Positions 20,371-34,061 of a DNA stretch of 64,000 nt are shown here, in pieces. The notes beneath the pieces were generated by a model. It did not search any database. It was not told the origin of the DNA and worked only from the letters and a program-made list of their open reading frames with translations. The position numbers and the translations under genes are program-made. Each line of letters begins with the position of its first letter. The first letter of the stretch is position 1. The DNA comes from Blasia pusilla (taxonomy: Eukaryota; Marchantiophyta; Marchantiopsida; Blasiales): NCBI GenBank assembly GCA_050084515.1, contig CM114271.1, positions 29,388,001 to 29,452,000 on the forward strand, written 5' to 3'.

Positions 20371-23300
20371 TTGTTGGACATAATGGCGAGAAAGCTGTCG
20401 AACTGCTCACGAACACCCTTTCCGGGAAGAAGGCACTTTATTGTAGTCCTCAAAGTAGTCACACTAAGCCTAAGATAGTCTTGACCTCAACATAGAGTGG
20501 TTTGTGAGCGATAGGTCGGCTTCCAGGCAACTATGGCTGGCAGCAGGGCAGTGACAGCCCAATCTAAAGCCTACCCACTCGCTGCCTTACTCATGTTGTC
20601 TTGTACTTGTACCGTGATTATTTGGAACCCATGCAGCTTGAGCATGTTCGCTATGGACGGGAGGAGCCATAGAACTGCGAGCGCTACCTTGGGCGCGTGT
20701 ATATCAATGAGAACCTGCTTTACTCCTTCCAGCAACCTCACAGTCTTACATGCGCTGGATTGAGTTTCACTCCAGCCCTTGAGATCGCCTCTGCTTGGCA
20801 TGTCTATATTTTATGATTGTGCAACCGGACGAATCCGCATCGGAGAGTAACATGTGCATCATGTTCACGCACTCCGGGCTTACAGCTAGTTTATGCCAAA
20901 ATTGGAAGTGGAAGTGTTGGGCATGTGTGAGGTGAGCACTTATTGGAAAGGAAAGCCTGCAGAAAAGGGGTGATGGGGAACCTGTCGAACTCACAAAAGA
21001 AGGGGGAGCAATGGGACCCAAACGTCCAATTGAGTGTTAGTAACGGCGACCGACCAAGTGTTTTTTAATCAGATTTTGAATTATATTGGCATGCAATGGT
21101 CATGTGTGTTCACTAGCAATGGGCATCGTACTTGGGGGTGCAATACCCATGGGAAAATTCTACGGCGGCAGTCATGACCCATACATCAATCTTGACCCGT
21201 AGTACGTTCTACACATTTACACCAGTGTGCAGATCCCTCTGTGCGGTTTCTTGATCACATATTTTCTATGTTTCCATATATCGTGGCATTTAGTGGGCAA
21301 GAGTTGAGAGCAAGATCCATTACCGAACATTTCCTACCCTGCCAGTACATTTTCCACTTCGTTGAAAGGACAATTTGTTCTCAAGCCCCACCATGTGCCT
21401 TCGAAGATATCCTATACCAGATTATGGCGAACGTCGCAACGTTCATATTAGTACATAGCACGGAACTAACTGTCATGTGTCAAGAAGAATTTGAATTTCA
21501 AAGAAAAGTTATCCTGTAATAATTTAGACTAAGTATGAAGTCACCGATCAATTAAGTTTATGTGGTCTAATTTTATGGGTAGACAAATCATTTTCTTGTT
21601 GTCCCGTAACAGCCTGTCAATCGAGACTTGTTTGAAAATAAAAAAAATAGAGATGTATGATTTATACCCATATATGGGCAATTTCCAATAGAGTGCTATA
21701 AAAAGAACACCCACACCGTTTTATGCCAGTTTCAATCACTTGAATATTAATTATGATAGTAAAATTCAATAAGAGGAGAGTGAGTGAAATCCCATGATGT
21801 TAAACGTATCATTAATAAAGCTAACGCCTTGTTGGGAAGTCTAAATAACGCTTTAAAAAGCCAAAATGTGCAACAAGGCTTTTAATATGGCTAGGTGATT
21901 TTTTATTTTAAAAGAGTATCCACGCTCACATGTAAATGATTCAAATAGCTTGATAAAAGATTATCACTATCATCATTAATTATCACTACTAAAAATCTAT
22001 CCGTCTTGCAAAAAATTAATCCTTTGTCGGAAAGTCATAAAATGCATGCATGCAATAGTGTCTAGGTGAAGATTTTTATTTTTCTTACACATGAGAATAA
22101 CCCCATCATGGAAAAGAAAATATAAAAGACACCAAAGACCCCAAGCAAAGAAATTATAAAGAAATCACAAACTAGTGCAACCCCAAAGTTACTTTGAGTA
22201 GAATTTTTTTTTTAAAACAAGGGGATAGATAAACCTCTCCATAGGTACTTTTTGGTTTTACTAAAATAATTAATTGATTGTGAAAACCTAAACATACTAA
22301 AGATGTAGAGGAGCCAAGTCTATCATGAGACACATATCATGATTTTAGATTGCATATTACAAAATAGCCCAAGAAGAGAGGTGATAATCTATTTGGGGCT
22401 CATAATAGTGATGGTAAATAACAAGGCTATCCTCACCACAATCCTCATTAGTTGGGCTACATGATCTAGAAGCTTTACTCTTTACCCATGATGTAACTAT
22501 TCAATTGAAAGCTACAAGCCTCTAATTAGAAAAGCATTCAATTATTCCACATCTTCATATACATGTCCATTTCACCAAATCTTTCTTAAAGATAGTGTTA
22601 AATAAACTTGTAATTAAGTTTCCTTAATTAAAAGTGGAAACTTAATCGATAAGAAATTTCACTATCTTAGGATTCTTAATTAATAATACGAATATTTTGA
22701 TAAATTAAATAAATATGAAAATAAGAGATATTTATTTCTAGTTTAAAATTCTTTTAAGGCTAATTAAACTTACAAATCTTATGTGATTATAGGCACAAAA
22801 GATATAATGAACCAAAAATTTTCTCAAAGAGGGAATTAATAACATAAATATATCTATAAAGATATTAGTAGTAATTGTAAAGATGTTTCTTGACGTTCAT
22901 ACTACGTTATTTTTGTGTATAAATATATAAGAACTGAGAGATTTCTTTTTCTTTAAAGATTGGCGACAAAAAATTAAATACTACCACAACTCTCCATTGT
23001 AGTATATCGCATCTTCTTGTGCCACAAAAGGATCACACAAATATTTTTTTGGAGATTGATAATGAATTAATCCTCCAATAGAGATGGGTGGCCCCTCCGT
23101 TGATACTCCCTCCTCACGATCATCACCGTTACCTTCTCAATGGAGACAATCAAATTCTTCCATCACTAAGGGAAAAAAAAACTTAAGCCTCATATCTTTC
23201 TCTAATTTTACAAAGAATTAATTTTTTTCTCATAAAAAAATTTCCTGAGTTTTCAAATCAAATTTTCCCAACTATGTGTAGAAAGTACTAACTAAATGTG

Positions 23301-23589
23301 CGAAACCTACACTCACACACAAGGAAGAGCTAGCTTACATAAAAGGAAAGAGTGAGAATGTGCACAAAGAGAAGTTTAGAGAACGAATATCTCATCTCTC
23401 TTTGTAGATATAGGTATGAATAGGGAATGCTTCCCCTACAATCTACACAAACGAATTCTCACTTTGTTTTTTATGGCGACCTTTGTACACAAGTCACTTT
23501 AAGACCTATCACTCTAAATGTCACAATACTAAACTACAAGAGTTTTCTTTGGGCTTGGACACATATTAGTTATCCTCCTCAAGATCAAT
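20371..23589. other. AT-rich intergenic region, no recognisable gene
   Basis: Becomes strongly AT-rich from about 21.5 kb. Short frames only. Part of it, next to the copia remnant at 23.6 kb, may be degraded LTR sequence. Confidence 0.4.
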
Positions 23590-23930
23590 CCTATATCCTT
23601 TACACATGAATTGAATCTAATGAAGTCAAACTTATCTTTGTATAGCACCTTGGTGAAGATGTTAGCCAATTGCTAATATGTAAGTCCTACTTTACTTTCT
23701 AAAACTTTCTTTCTCTATCAAATGATAATGCATCTCCATGTGTTTTGTTCTTCCATGAAACATAGGACCATTTTTCAAATCAACATTCTTGATGTTCTCT
23801 ACATACATGAGAGTTGGGTCTTAACATTCTAGACCTATATCTACAAGTAGATATTTCAATGACATTGATTCATATGTTGTTATGGTTGCTCCTCTATATT
23901 CAACTTCAAGCAAAGAATTATCAAGGTGTG
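23590..23930 (-). pseudogene. Ty1/copia RNase H remnant
   Basis: On the minus strand one frame reads LEVEYRGATITTYES … YLLVDIGLE, a stop, then YVENIKNVDLKNGPMFHGRT and KHMEMHYHLIEKE. These match the C-terminal RNase H of Ty1/copia polyproteins: the AEAEY-type start, the (C)DN-x-A-x-x-L region, and a PxFHxRTKHxExxYHxxRE block. Two TAA stops interrupt the frame, so it is dead. No integrase or RT was found upstream on that strand. Confidence 0.7.
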
Positions 23931-25926
23931 GGGACCAACAAGTTGAAGAGGCTAGAGTATTGTCTTTGAGAGGAATTCACACGCATAAGACGGTTAATTA
24001 TCATTACTCACGGAGGGATATAGATATACGCCATCTAATTGATACAAGGTTTTGGATCGAGAACTTCCACCGAGAGTTTGGCATACAATGTTACTAGACA
24101 CCACAAAGCCTATCTTGAAGGTGATCTTCAAGTTATATGAGCAGATTGAACTCAATATGAATGAGGGGTAGGTTTTGACCACAAGACTTTTGTGAGTGTT
24201 AGTAGCTCTACACGTGCCCAAATATGCATTAGTACCATATGAGAGGGCTGGCTTGTCTGGAGAGCATGGTAGGTATAGCAAGTGTATGAGACAATGACCA
24301 CATATGTTGGCACGTAAGGACTATTTTTTGTTTGTTGGATGTATAGTGGGACTAAACGTACATTGTCAAATGGAGTGTGGATAGTAGGGTGGAGGATAGA
24401 GCATAGAGGATCCCCCACCTTGATTAGGAGCTACTTCATATGGCACCATCACAATCACAATGTGACGATTGTCATAGATACAATCAATACTAGGATTTTT
24501 TAGCTTTACCATGAGATACACCAAGAGGGAGGCCAAGGAGCTAGGGGAACATTAGATGGAGATCGAGGAGATTTTGGATGTGGTGGACAAGCTCAACCAA
24601 ATGCTAGAGGGGATGGAGGACATACACCTGATGCACCCACATAGATCAATTAGAGCAACAAATTGTTGATAAGACAATGGCACAACCAACGATACATATG
24701 AAGTCATTGAGAGTATCCACATGAGCTTCAACTTCCACCTCCTATTAGGATAGGTCAGTGGGTTTTACTAGTATGGGATTTATATGCAACACGACACAAC
24801 TTCAGATTTTTGGAATGGTACTTGAGGCATTGCAAACCAAACCATAGTATCATGGGGTTGAGTCACATAAGGGGACTCATATACAATCAACCATAATTCC
24901 CCATTTATGCACGTTATTTTAGTAATTCCACATTCCCCATTTATGCATTTAAGGCACTCCACACGTAATTGATGGAGCTTACATGATCGATTTGTGCCTA
25001 TTAGTAATATGGGTACATTAACATAATGAGGAGTTGGAGAGAAGATTCCTCATATGTAACCAATACAAAGAACATTTTTGGAGATAAGGGATACATTTAG
25101 ATCTTGATTGGGACAAAAAATATTCTTAATTTCTGCGAGATGTTGAGTCATATGCTCATAATACACAATTATGGTGGAAAAACCTTTTACAATCATAAAT
25201 ACTAACACCCACCAAGCAGGCAATACCAATTTATGTTCTCCCTTGGTTTTAGACATGCATCCACATCTGACAGTGATTATTCCCCCCCATGTGGTCTTCA
25301 TAGTGATAGCTTTTGAAGGGATTACATCATCCATTAATTGCGTGTAACCTTTGAATTTACTCTTAAAACTCTCCTTTTCGTATATTTGTACTTGCATCCG
25401 CTTTTAATTCAAGTCAGGTATCATTATTTATTAACTTTAACAAACACAATAAAAGGGAGATTTTGACCTAAGATTCAAAAGAGGGCCACTTGATTGTGAA
25501 ATGCTGTGAAAGCCTTATGTGTTGTTCGAGAAAGTGCCCATTCGCATCCTAGGCACGCACACTCTTGCGCCCATTTGTTTCACATAGTATCCTAGTCTTG
25601 TGACTACTCCAGGAAAATAGCACTGTATTCAGAGCCTTAGCTAATCTAGTTCAGATACCTCCCTTGTGAATCATTTCCACCCAAAGAAAGCATTCTCATG
25701 TCCATCCTCTAGCAGCAAACAACCACTTACACAACTTTAGGGAAGGTTCAGACCATACTTTAAGTCAAGAAAAATGTGGTTACGTAACTATGATCTGTCA
25801 TCACGTTATCTGCTTCAACTTTTCATTCGATTCAGAAGTTTGTTTCATTAAGTTGCATATTTTACAGTATAAGTGGCGTATAAAATACAAGAAGGTTGCA
25901 CATCCTCCTTATCATTTATGAATGGT
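23931..25926. other. No supported gene
   Basis: Contains only unassigned frames, the longest on the minus strand at 25050–25397 (115 codons, unrecognised). Some of it may be mobile DNA related to the copia remnant. Confidence 0.35.
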
Positions 25927-28543
25927 TCAAGCAGCAAATGACTTCCCGCAACCACAGGTTGAGGTAGCATTTGGGTTGCTGAACGAAAATCCACCCCCAA
26001 TCAAGGCTTCACTGTAATCTAGCTGCATTCCAAATAGGAAGAGCAAACTCTTTGGATCACAAACTGCACACAGAGACAAGAGCTTCATTGTTAGGTATGA
26101 AAAAGCGATTTGAGGTACTCTACATGAATGCACACTACGAAGGGTTTGGATGGGCACAAGGCAATAACAAAAATCCCAGACACCAGCTTGCACACCAGAA
26201 ATAATATCCCAGTAAAATACACTAAACCATGTAATCAAACATCAGAGTATATAAAATTCCTGACGAGCCTCCAGTACATGAATCCAAGCTGGGAATCTAG
26301 GCGGTAATGTGGGATTGAATGCACAGTTTGTGGTGCTACGAACATTGGGACCGCTAATGCCAGGGCATTTGCGGGAGAAATAAAAGGCACTAAAAGGCAC
26401 CACGCGGTTGCAATTCATTCAGTAACCTAGCTTGTAGGTTTCCAACTTGAAGCAACCCATAAGAGGGCACAGAGCAATGTGAGTGTTACCATCCCTGCAC
26501 TTGCCCGCGCACTCAAAATGAAGCTAAAATCTACATCTTAGATTTTAGGGTGGGAAGGTCCTTGATATGTTTTGTTCAAGGGAAGCAATTTGTCTGTGTA
26601 TTCTTCGCCACAAATACTAGCGTGTCTTTGTAATTCTACTGCCACATCAGCTCTATTTATGGAAACACCTGATTTAAGCCCATTAGCTTGTCAGACACTT
26701 GCACTGGATGCAAGTGTCTGATCAAGACATACTATCCGTGGTCTTGGTGCCACTCAGTTGAACATGTTTCCAGCAGTCATTCAGTAGGGAAAAACTGTCG
26801 TGCTAAGGTCCCCGTGGAGGGTAGGATCAGATTATGTGGGGAGTGATACACAGCCAGGATTAAGGTCTCCCTGGAGAGTTGGATAGGATTCTGTTCGCAG
26901 TGTTCACGGGCTGGATACGGGGAACCTCTGCATTTAACTGTTATCCAAGTTAAAGGCACAGGACGCGGTCAGGGTACAGGCAACATTTCCAGGTAACTAA
27001 CCATGGCGAGAGTTTAGAATTCAAAGCCATTTTCTTTATCTCCAGAGGGTAATAAAAGTACCAAAGCACTCATCAAGTAGAAAAAAACAAGAAGGAATCA
27101 AAATACGATCCAAGGCCTCAACCTTCCAAGAGGTGCCATATGGCCAAGTGGTGCCTGAGAGAAGGACGGTGTGGTCAGCTGATCCAAGGCCACAACTAAA
27201 TCCAATCGTGCCTAAGAGAACCATGGTATTACCAGATTTTTCTCATACCCCGAACCACAGGCAGCCCATACCTGCCCACGAATGTCCTACTGGGATCACA
27301 TCCCCGACGATGCTGCTACTGGTACCTCATCCATGTCAGTGGAAAGCAATTCCTGTTGTCCTATATCCAGGTAGGGTTTTGACACACCTAGTATATTCTT
27401 GCTCTACCATCTACTTTCATAGCGATATAATTAGCTGTTGATCAATGAGTCTAGTGGCTTTAAACGTTCATCTGATCCTACGAAGTTGTAATCAAAAAGT
27501 CACAATCAAATTCCTCGACTGATGAGTTTACTGGAAGGTCTTTTCCACCTCATCACTGCAATGAACAACAAACTGCTCTTGCACAATAGTGCCAGAAATT
27601 CTACATATCATCCATTAAAGAATGAAGAATACAGGAACGAATTGTTCTTACCCAAAGTGATACCATCGGCTTCAATTTTGGAGTCATCAGCGCGGATTTT
27701 AGATGCATCTTCAAAGTCCATCACATACGACATTCCTGAGCAACCGCCCTGCCTTACTCCGACTCGTAAGTATAAAGAATCCTTGTCAGCTTTCAACCTT
27801 TTCAAATGAGTTGTAGCGTTCTCTGTCAGCACAATTGCAGGGGCAATTTGCTGCGGTGCAGCCGTGGCTGCGACGAAACAGCACATAAAAGGTCAGCCAT
27901 GGAATCAAGACGACGAGGTTAACGGCTTTCTTCACGAACTGCCAGTTTGCTTCTCAGAACCTCATTTATCACTTCGGCATAGCAACCCTGAGAATTCCAC
28001 TAGTTGTACTCCAGAATTTGAATATCATCTCGGAGACCAAAGCCCACTTTCTCCACCAATTCTCTATCAGAGACCATGGTCCTGGATTGACTACACCGTC
28101 TCTTGGCCATCCTAAACGCACTACTTGGGGACGACCACCTCCGTTACCTCCGATACTTTCCCGTCTGCAGGGTTTGGTGATAACATAGAATAACACGGAA
28201 AGACCAATGCCTGTCTTAGATGCTTGACTTCGCAGGTTGGATGCGCCCATGTAACTTCGTGAGGAGCTCCCTTGCTGAATGTAGATGTCTTATTACTAAT
28301 CATACAATCATACACAGCAGCACGAGAAACTTGCTACGCGCTCAAGGTCATACCTGTGTCTGATGCCCGGACATGGAAACCCTGGGGTCTTCGAGTCTGC
28401 TTGCTGAAGAGCGTCAACCGGACGGGCTGCTGCACAAGACTAGTGGAGAGAGAGACTTGGGGCCGAATCGCCATCCTGTTCCCAATCACCACACACCTCC
28501 CACATGATGCTGGCGAGTTGCCAACGCTTAGAGCTCGCATCAT
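25927..28543 (-). CDS. SUFA: Plastid A-type Fe-S carrier SufA (CpIscA), three exons
   Basis: Exons (minus strand): 28543–28354, 27867–27652 and 26063–25927, with good GT–AG junctions and matching phases (1,1), giving 180 residues from the first ATG, or 157 from an alternative ATG at 28474. The N-terminus is a Ser/Arg-rich plastid transit peptide (for example [19 protein letters not shown]). The mature part is a HesB/IscA fold with [15 protein letters not shown] and a C-terminal TCGCGKSF, which supply the three conserved cysteines. It would carry or transfer Fe-S clusters in the SUF pathway of the stroma. Intron 2 is 1.6 kb and contains a perfect 13-bp inverted repeat at 26691–26721. It stands alone, with no operon-like neighbour. 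Confidence 0.9.
26691..26721. repeat. Perfect 13-bp inverted repeat in SufA intron 2
   Basis: tcagacacttgca, a 5-bp spacer (ctgga), then tgcaagtgtctga. It lies in the middle of intron 2 on the antisense side of the gene. It may be a chance hairpin or the remnant of a small inverted-repeat element. Confidence 0.5.
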
Positions 28544-29789
28544 AGTGATTTCAGACACAAATCGTAGAACGCTCCGACCAGAAGAAATCAAGCAGTCTTT
28601 CGAATTCCGAATCCACACAAGCCTGAACTGATAACCAGCAGCAAATCGTCCCTCAGTCGGTCAGCTCATGAATGATTCTACAATACCGATAAGAAGTGAC
28701 AGGATGGCCCTTCGCAGACGGCAGCGAGATTCCCTAGAGATATTTGTCCATACGTCTTACTAATCTTGCCTGTTGCAGCCCATAAGTTACCAATAGCCTC
28801 TACCCCTTCCTCCTCCCCGCCGCCGGAAGGAGCGGCCGACCGGTTCCGACTTAACACGACACGCATCCACAAGCTTCACTGGACGGTTCATTCCGCAAAG
28901 CCCTCTAAGCATACTATTAGGGCCGCTCATTTCCTCCCGACGGGGAACAAATACGGGGACGGAGGAAATTCTCGTGTATTCCACCCGAATGGACTTTACT
29001 GAATAATAATAATAACTTTTTTATAAATAATAATTTAAAAATTGGTATCGTCCGGAAGAGGACAAAAATTTTTTCGGACGCCCCTAAAAATTTCCGTTCC
29101 CAGAAACGGGAGCCATGTGTAGGTACCCGTTTCTTCAAACGGGCATTGGTCGTTGCCACCACTCCCGCGGGCCTTCCAACTCCGGCAGTGAATGGCCCTA
29201 TTATTTCGTTTACCTACCAAACATGGCAAGGATGCACCTCTCCAAAGAGACACTCTTTTTTATTTTTATTTATCCTATGTTCAGCTGGACAAATATGGGG
29301 CCGGTGCGCTCAAAGGGATAACCCGTATGTATGCAGTTTTGGGGTTTTTAAATCAAAACCATTGCATTTTAACAAGTATTTTTTTAACACGGCATACTAA
29401 AAATATTAGTGGTCCGCAAAATATTACACGGGGATATACGGAAAGCAATAACACTAACACGAGAAGTAATACGGCGCGGAGAAATGAGCAAAGAGAGTGA
29501 GTGAATCCAAATGTTTTTATTACGATTTGCATTTCTATTCACATCCAACTCATATTTCTATTCACATTTGAGAATTAATTTGCAGAATAACTTGCATTGT
29601 ACGGCCTCTGCACTTGGAAACAAGTACTAGTACCTGTAATTACTAGAAAATAATGTTGGAGTGTGTACTTATTATATTCATGCAGGTGTAGAATTGTTGC
29701 ATCCGGAGTGTCTAAAAGACTTGAACGTATTGCGATAGGAAGAGAATTGTGAATGCCAAATGCATGCCAAAAATTGACTCACAAAAGAT
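28544..29789. other. Upstream region of SufA, no further gene supported
   Basis: Includes the likely promoter and 5' UTR of the minus-strand SufA gene. Unassigned open frames on both strands lie at 28.7–29.5 kb. I recognise no domain in them. Confidence 0.35.
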
Positions 29790-29950
29790 AAAAATGACTT
29801 GCTCTTGTAAGCACTTCCTTAAGCCAGCGGATGGGGAACACAACCCCAAACTTGCAAAACCAACGATCAATCAACTAGTGAGCTCTCAATCCTTCATTCT
29901 CTCTTTGTAAATCAATATCTCTTAAAGCTCTCACACAATTTCCATCTCTC

Positions 29951-30006
<56 letters not shown>

Positions 30007-30418
30007 GTCAAACCAAACTCATTCTCCTAATGAGAGGTTGGGATTAGCTACAAGACGTAGAGGACCATAGCTCCGCCATCTCATACCAAGAGGTTCAACA
30101 AAGAGAGAATGAGTTCCAAAGCTCCCTTTCTTTGGGTATATCCCCTTCCCTCTCCTAAGCTATGTCCATGGTAACCTATGCTCACAAGTTACCTTCTTGG
30201 CTCCTGACATATTGTAGGGGATCAAGGGCCACTTCTTCAAGTGAAAAGTCAACTATGCTCCTAATTAGAACTTACCCTAAATAATAAGTTGCTCAATATA
30301 GCTCCAAATGAGCCAAAATGAATGGAAACCCTGCTCTCTTAGGTTACCCCAGGCCTCAACACATCCTCCTGAAAGGCACCCTACGGATACTCATCAATCT
30401 ATCCTAAAAGACGTGACA
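29790..30418 (-). mobile_element. Left end of an element-1 relative (A segment plus leader)
   Basis: On the minus strand the A repeat starts TGTCACGTC at 30418 and ends TTTA at 29908. It then continues ACAAAGAGAGAATGA into about 120 bp that align with the element 1 leader (for example TTTTGCA, TTGGGG, GTGTTCCCC in order). There is no B segment between A and leader. The rest of the element is missing, so this is a fragment. A CT microsatellite has expanded inside it. Confidence 0.75.
29945..30003. repeat. CT/GA microsatellite
   Basis: A run of tc dinucleotides, nearly pure from about 29960 to 30003, inside the A repeat copy. The other A copies have only short gagaga tracts at this place. Confidence 0.85.
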
Positions 30419-31834
30419 ACTAACACTAAGCTCAAATATGTTGCATTTCAACAAATTTCTTCAATTCATAATTGAGTTGATTTTGTTTCAAGAATCATAT
30501 ATGTTGCCTGATTTACTCTACCTTTGTCATCTCCTCTAAGGTATTAGGTTACAATAAGCACTTTAAAGGAACTTTCTAAGCCTTGATATAAAATGTTGCC
30601 TACCTAGCCATAATCATCATAAATTGGTCAATCGACATATGGGGCTCTAGTCTGCCCATACATCACACACTTAGCACATAGGATTTACATGGTATTCCAC
30701 AACCAATATAAGAAATTCTTAGTTTTCTAAACGGATTCTATTACTCACATAAGTTATGTATGATAATCCATAAGTGTTAAAATGAGTAGTTACTTTCTAA
30801 GCTACAAAATTCAAGTCATTCCTCCCAAATGGTTGGGACATGGTTTAATGATAAAGAATACAAAGGCAAGCCCTTCTTATCCCTACCTTTATACATAACG
30901 AGAGGGATGAGAGAATCTCATTCTTTCTATGCATATTAATTCTCACTCTTTCCTTTTATTCAAGTTAGCTCTTTTTTGTGTGTAGAGGGGGAAGCAAATT
31001 TGTTGAGGTAGTTGTTTCTAAATAGGATCATAGCTTTGAAGAGTGTGAAGAATTATATGATAAGTAGGAGATTTGCAAGGAGAGAAAGAGAAATTTGATC
31101 CATTGAGATAGAAATTCACACAATCCACTTTGAGTAATAGAAATGTTTGTTCCAAGGCCAAGACAATCTTAGAAGGTTGAAACCAAATTAATCGAATGCA
31201 TAATTTATCTAAGCCAAATTCACTATATACTTGAAGGTAATCTCAAAATATCCACTTTCAAGTATATATTGAAATTTGTGAGCATTGCACTAGTATAGTT
31301 TAATATAGTGACATTTAGAAGGATTGGTCAAAGAATACCTTATGTGCACATATCACCATCTAAGATAAGCCTTTTGTGTGGATTCTAAGACAAACACTCC
31401 TGTTTGATCGAAGAAAAACTTTTCTTTGATCAATGTAAGGTTATTCTTACGTCTTATCTCTGAATTATTGTGACTTTAAAAGGAACTTATTAGGAATACT
31501 CAAATGAGTGTTATCTTGCATCATTATGATTTATGCATTGAGGTTATTAAAAAAATTCAGATGTGACTAGAGATGGCTATTCTTATCATTATGGTACTGG
31601 TTGGGATCCAACTCCGTTTACAACAAATGTTGATAAAAAAATAAAGCCATCTAATACCAAGTAACTCTTCTTTCCCTTAAGTCTCTTAGACTTTCCTTGA
31701 ATAAAATGAAAATGTGTTTAGCATACGCCTTACAACTACTTAGAGGATTTAAGGATGCTTTTGAAAGTGTAAAGTAGAGAATTTGGTTTCCACGTGGTTT
31801 GATGAAGTTGAAAGTCTTCACAAGTAGCCTACAA
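30419..31834. other. No recognisable gene
   Basis: AT-rich DNA between the element-1 relative and the Helitron. Frames are short; the region at 31651–31834 runs up to the Helitron insertion point (A|TC). Confidence 0.4.
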
Positions 31835-32284
31835 TCTATACTATTAATGGAGAGTGCCTCCTCATTTCGCAAACACTCCAGAGTGTGACACGTGGCCTTT
31901 TCAGCCACTCATGGTTGTTCACGCGTTCATGAATTAGAGCTGCCTTTTGGTTCCCTTGGGGATATTTTAGGGTTTCAATCTGATCGTCCGATTATAACGG
32001 TTTTTCTTAGAGTGGTATATTTCAAATTATGTACTTGAGACTGTTACGATTGCGAAGAGACATCCGATCCCTCAAAGACTCATCGAAACGTAGTTCTCAG
32101 TCTTCCCGTCATTGTATTTAAATGTTTTCCAAATTTAAAAACTCCGATCAGATAGAGCTCAGTGCACACAACCATTTCACCATTCAGAGTTAATGCAAAG
32201 TTTTATTCCACAGTGCACACATTGACACGTCTCTCGTCTTTGTGTGCACAGATCCGCATCGGATCACTAATAAGAATAGTCTAG

Positions 32285-32379
32285 GTAAGATACAACTTTG
32301 CTCTTTCGATTAAGCTTCATGAACTAGGCGCCATCCGGCTTTACTCTAACACATTCTACATGTTGCTATTTGAATGCAG
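32285..32379 (+). other. Possible intron inside Helitron cargo
   Basis: gtaaga at 32285 and a pyrimidine-containing tail ending atgcag at 32379 form a plausible 95-bp intron upstream of the cargo ORF. It would support capture of a spliced host gene. Only weak evidence, as no product is known. Confidence 0.3.
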
Positions 32380-32423
32380 GTTTTTCATAGAACTGAGTCC
32401 TCATTGGAGTCAACATTCTAAGC

Positions 32424-33024
32424 AGCGGCGTGTTGTAGTTCGGGTGGTGAAGAAGATCCAGTCATCTCCGGTTCAGCTCCCCAAGCTCAGCTCCCGTGGT
32501 TTAGCTCCCAAGGTTCAGCACCCAAAGCTCAGCTCACGACCTCAGCTCCTCTTTGTTGTTCTTGGGAGAACTCCACTCTGCAAACATTCATTCAGCCAAC
32601 AGACGGATCGAGGGTGCATAGTACTATGACAACCAGAATAACAGCAAAGAAATCGACATAGGGGAAAGGAAAGAGTGTTGCCAATGATGCTTCGAAAAAG
32701 CATTATGGTGTAAAGACTCCGGATCCCCAACTACTTGAGAGTCCCAAGTGGTCTCCCATATCTCATGAGGATTCCATCCGACTGAGTAAGTGGAAGAAGT
32801 CGCATTTTGGTGTAAGCCCTCCTTGGGGGAAAAAGCTCACCCCCGAGCATGCCTCAGGCTTCAAGAATGTCATAAAGGATTCTCTCCCGAATCCGAGAGA
32901 GCCATCACTGTCAAATAGAGAATACATTCCAAACGAGTGGAGGGCTTGGAAAGAGGGACCCCTGAGTATCGCCTTTGGACGCCCAACAAAAAAAGAGCAC
33001 ACATATCTGAAGGTGACTCTATGA
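32424..33024 (+). pseudogene. Unidentified cargo ORF in Helitron
   Basis: One frame stays open for about 200 codons apart from a single TAG at 32659–32661. The first part is Ser/Ala/Gln/Pro-rich with repeated APQAQL/APKAQL motifs. The second is basic and aromatic, with two loosely repeated blocks (KHYGVKTPDPQ and KSHFGVSPPWGKK). There is no ATG at the start and no recognised domain. It is not part of a known Helitron replicase, so it is probably captured host sequence or a lineage-specific accessory ORF. Confidence 0.4.
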
Positions 33025-33427
33025 AAAAACCTTTGAAGACGCCAGGGCCCAACGTGCAAGACGCTTGCTCATTGTCTCAAAGGACTTCCTCAGGAATCCC
33101 TCGGGAATACTCTACACCACATCCAAATGTGACTATTAAGACCCCTAAAGGAGGGAAAAAACCAAAGGATGTGATAGTCAATATTAATTTTGTGCTCTAA
33201 AGCAAAGTAGAGTAGGCAGATCAGGCAATGTGTAAAGCATCTCACGCTACGCTTATCAAGGGAATAAAGTGTTGCTTTGGAATCAGATCTTTTGTGTCAA
33301 TCTACCAGATTTGCTTCACGTAGTCCAGAAGTACTTAGCTCAAGTACTCTGAGACAAGAGAGAAGGACGTTGTCAAATCTTTCGGGTCAAACTGCCCAAA
33401 CCCGCTTCTCGAGAGTGCAATCGCTGT

Positions 33428-34061
33428 TGTCACGTCCTTTAGGATAGATCGGTGAGATCTAGTAGAGCGTCTTCAAGAGTGGTGGAGGATAGGCCTAGGA
33501 GGTGGAGGATGACTTGTTGAGGCCCCGGTAAACCTGAGAGAGCAGGTTTTCCCTTCATTTTGGCTCATTTGGAGCCATATTGAGGAACTTACTATTTTAG
33601 GTAAGTACCATTTTGAGTATATGATCAACTTTCTATTTTTGGTAAGTGGCTCTTGACCTCCTACATTAGGTCAAGAGCCAAGGAGGTGACTTGGGAGAAT
33701 AGGTTACCATGGAGAGAGCTTGGGAGAGGGGAGGGGTATATATCCCAAGGAGAGAGAGCTTGAGAGCTCATTCTCTCTTTGTTGAACCTCTTGGCATGAG
33801 GCGGCCGAGCTATGGTCCCTTGCCTTGTGAGTGTAACCCAAGCCTCTCATTAGGAGAGTGGGTTTGGTTTGACATGAGAGAGAGTGCACACCTTTGAGAG
33901 CTATGGTGTGAGATTGTGTAGAGAGAGATTGGATCTTATTTTAATTGGAGATATTTTGGTACTTCTTGTCTTGTTGTTTGGATGCCATGAATTAGCATGG
34001 GATCGTGCGTGATTGTGTATGTGTTCGATGACATCGATGTATGTTGTGTATGCGCACGACA
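33428..34061 (+). mobile_element. Solo LTR (A–B) of element-1 family
   Basis: 634 bp, TGTCACGTCC…GCGCACGACA, aligned over its full length with A2–B2 of element 1. Flanked by the direct repeat CTGT (33424–33427 and 34062–34065), a 4-bp target-site duplication. This shows that the unit recognised for integration starts at A and ends at B. It is inserted in the Helitron and is therefore younger than it. Confidence 0.9.
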
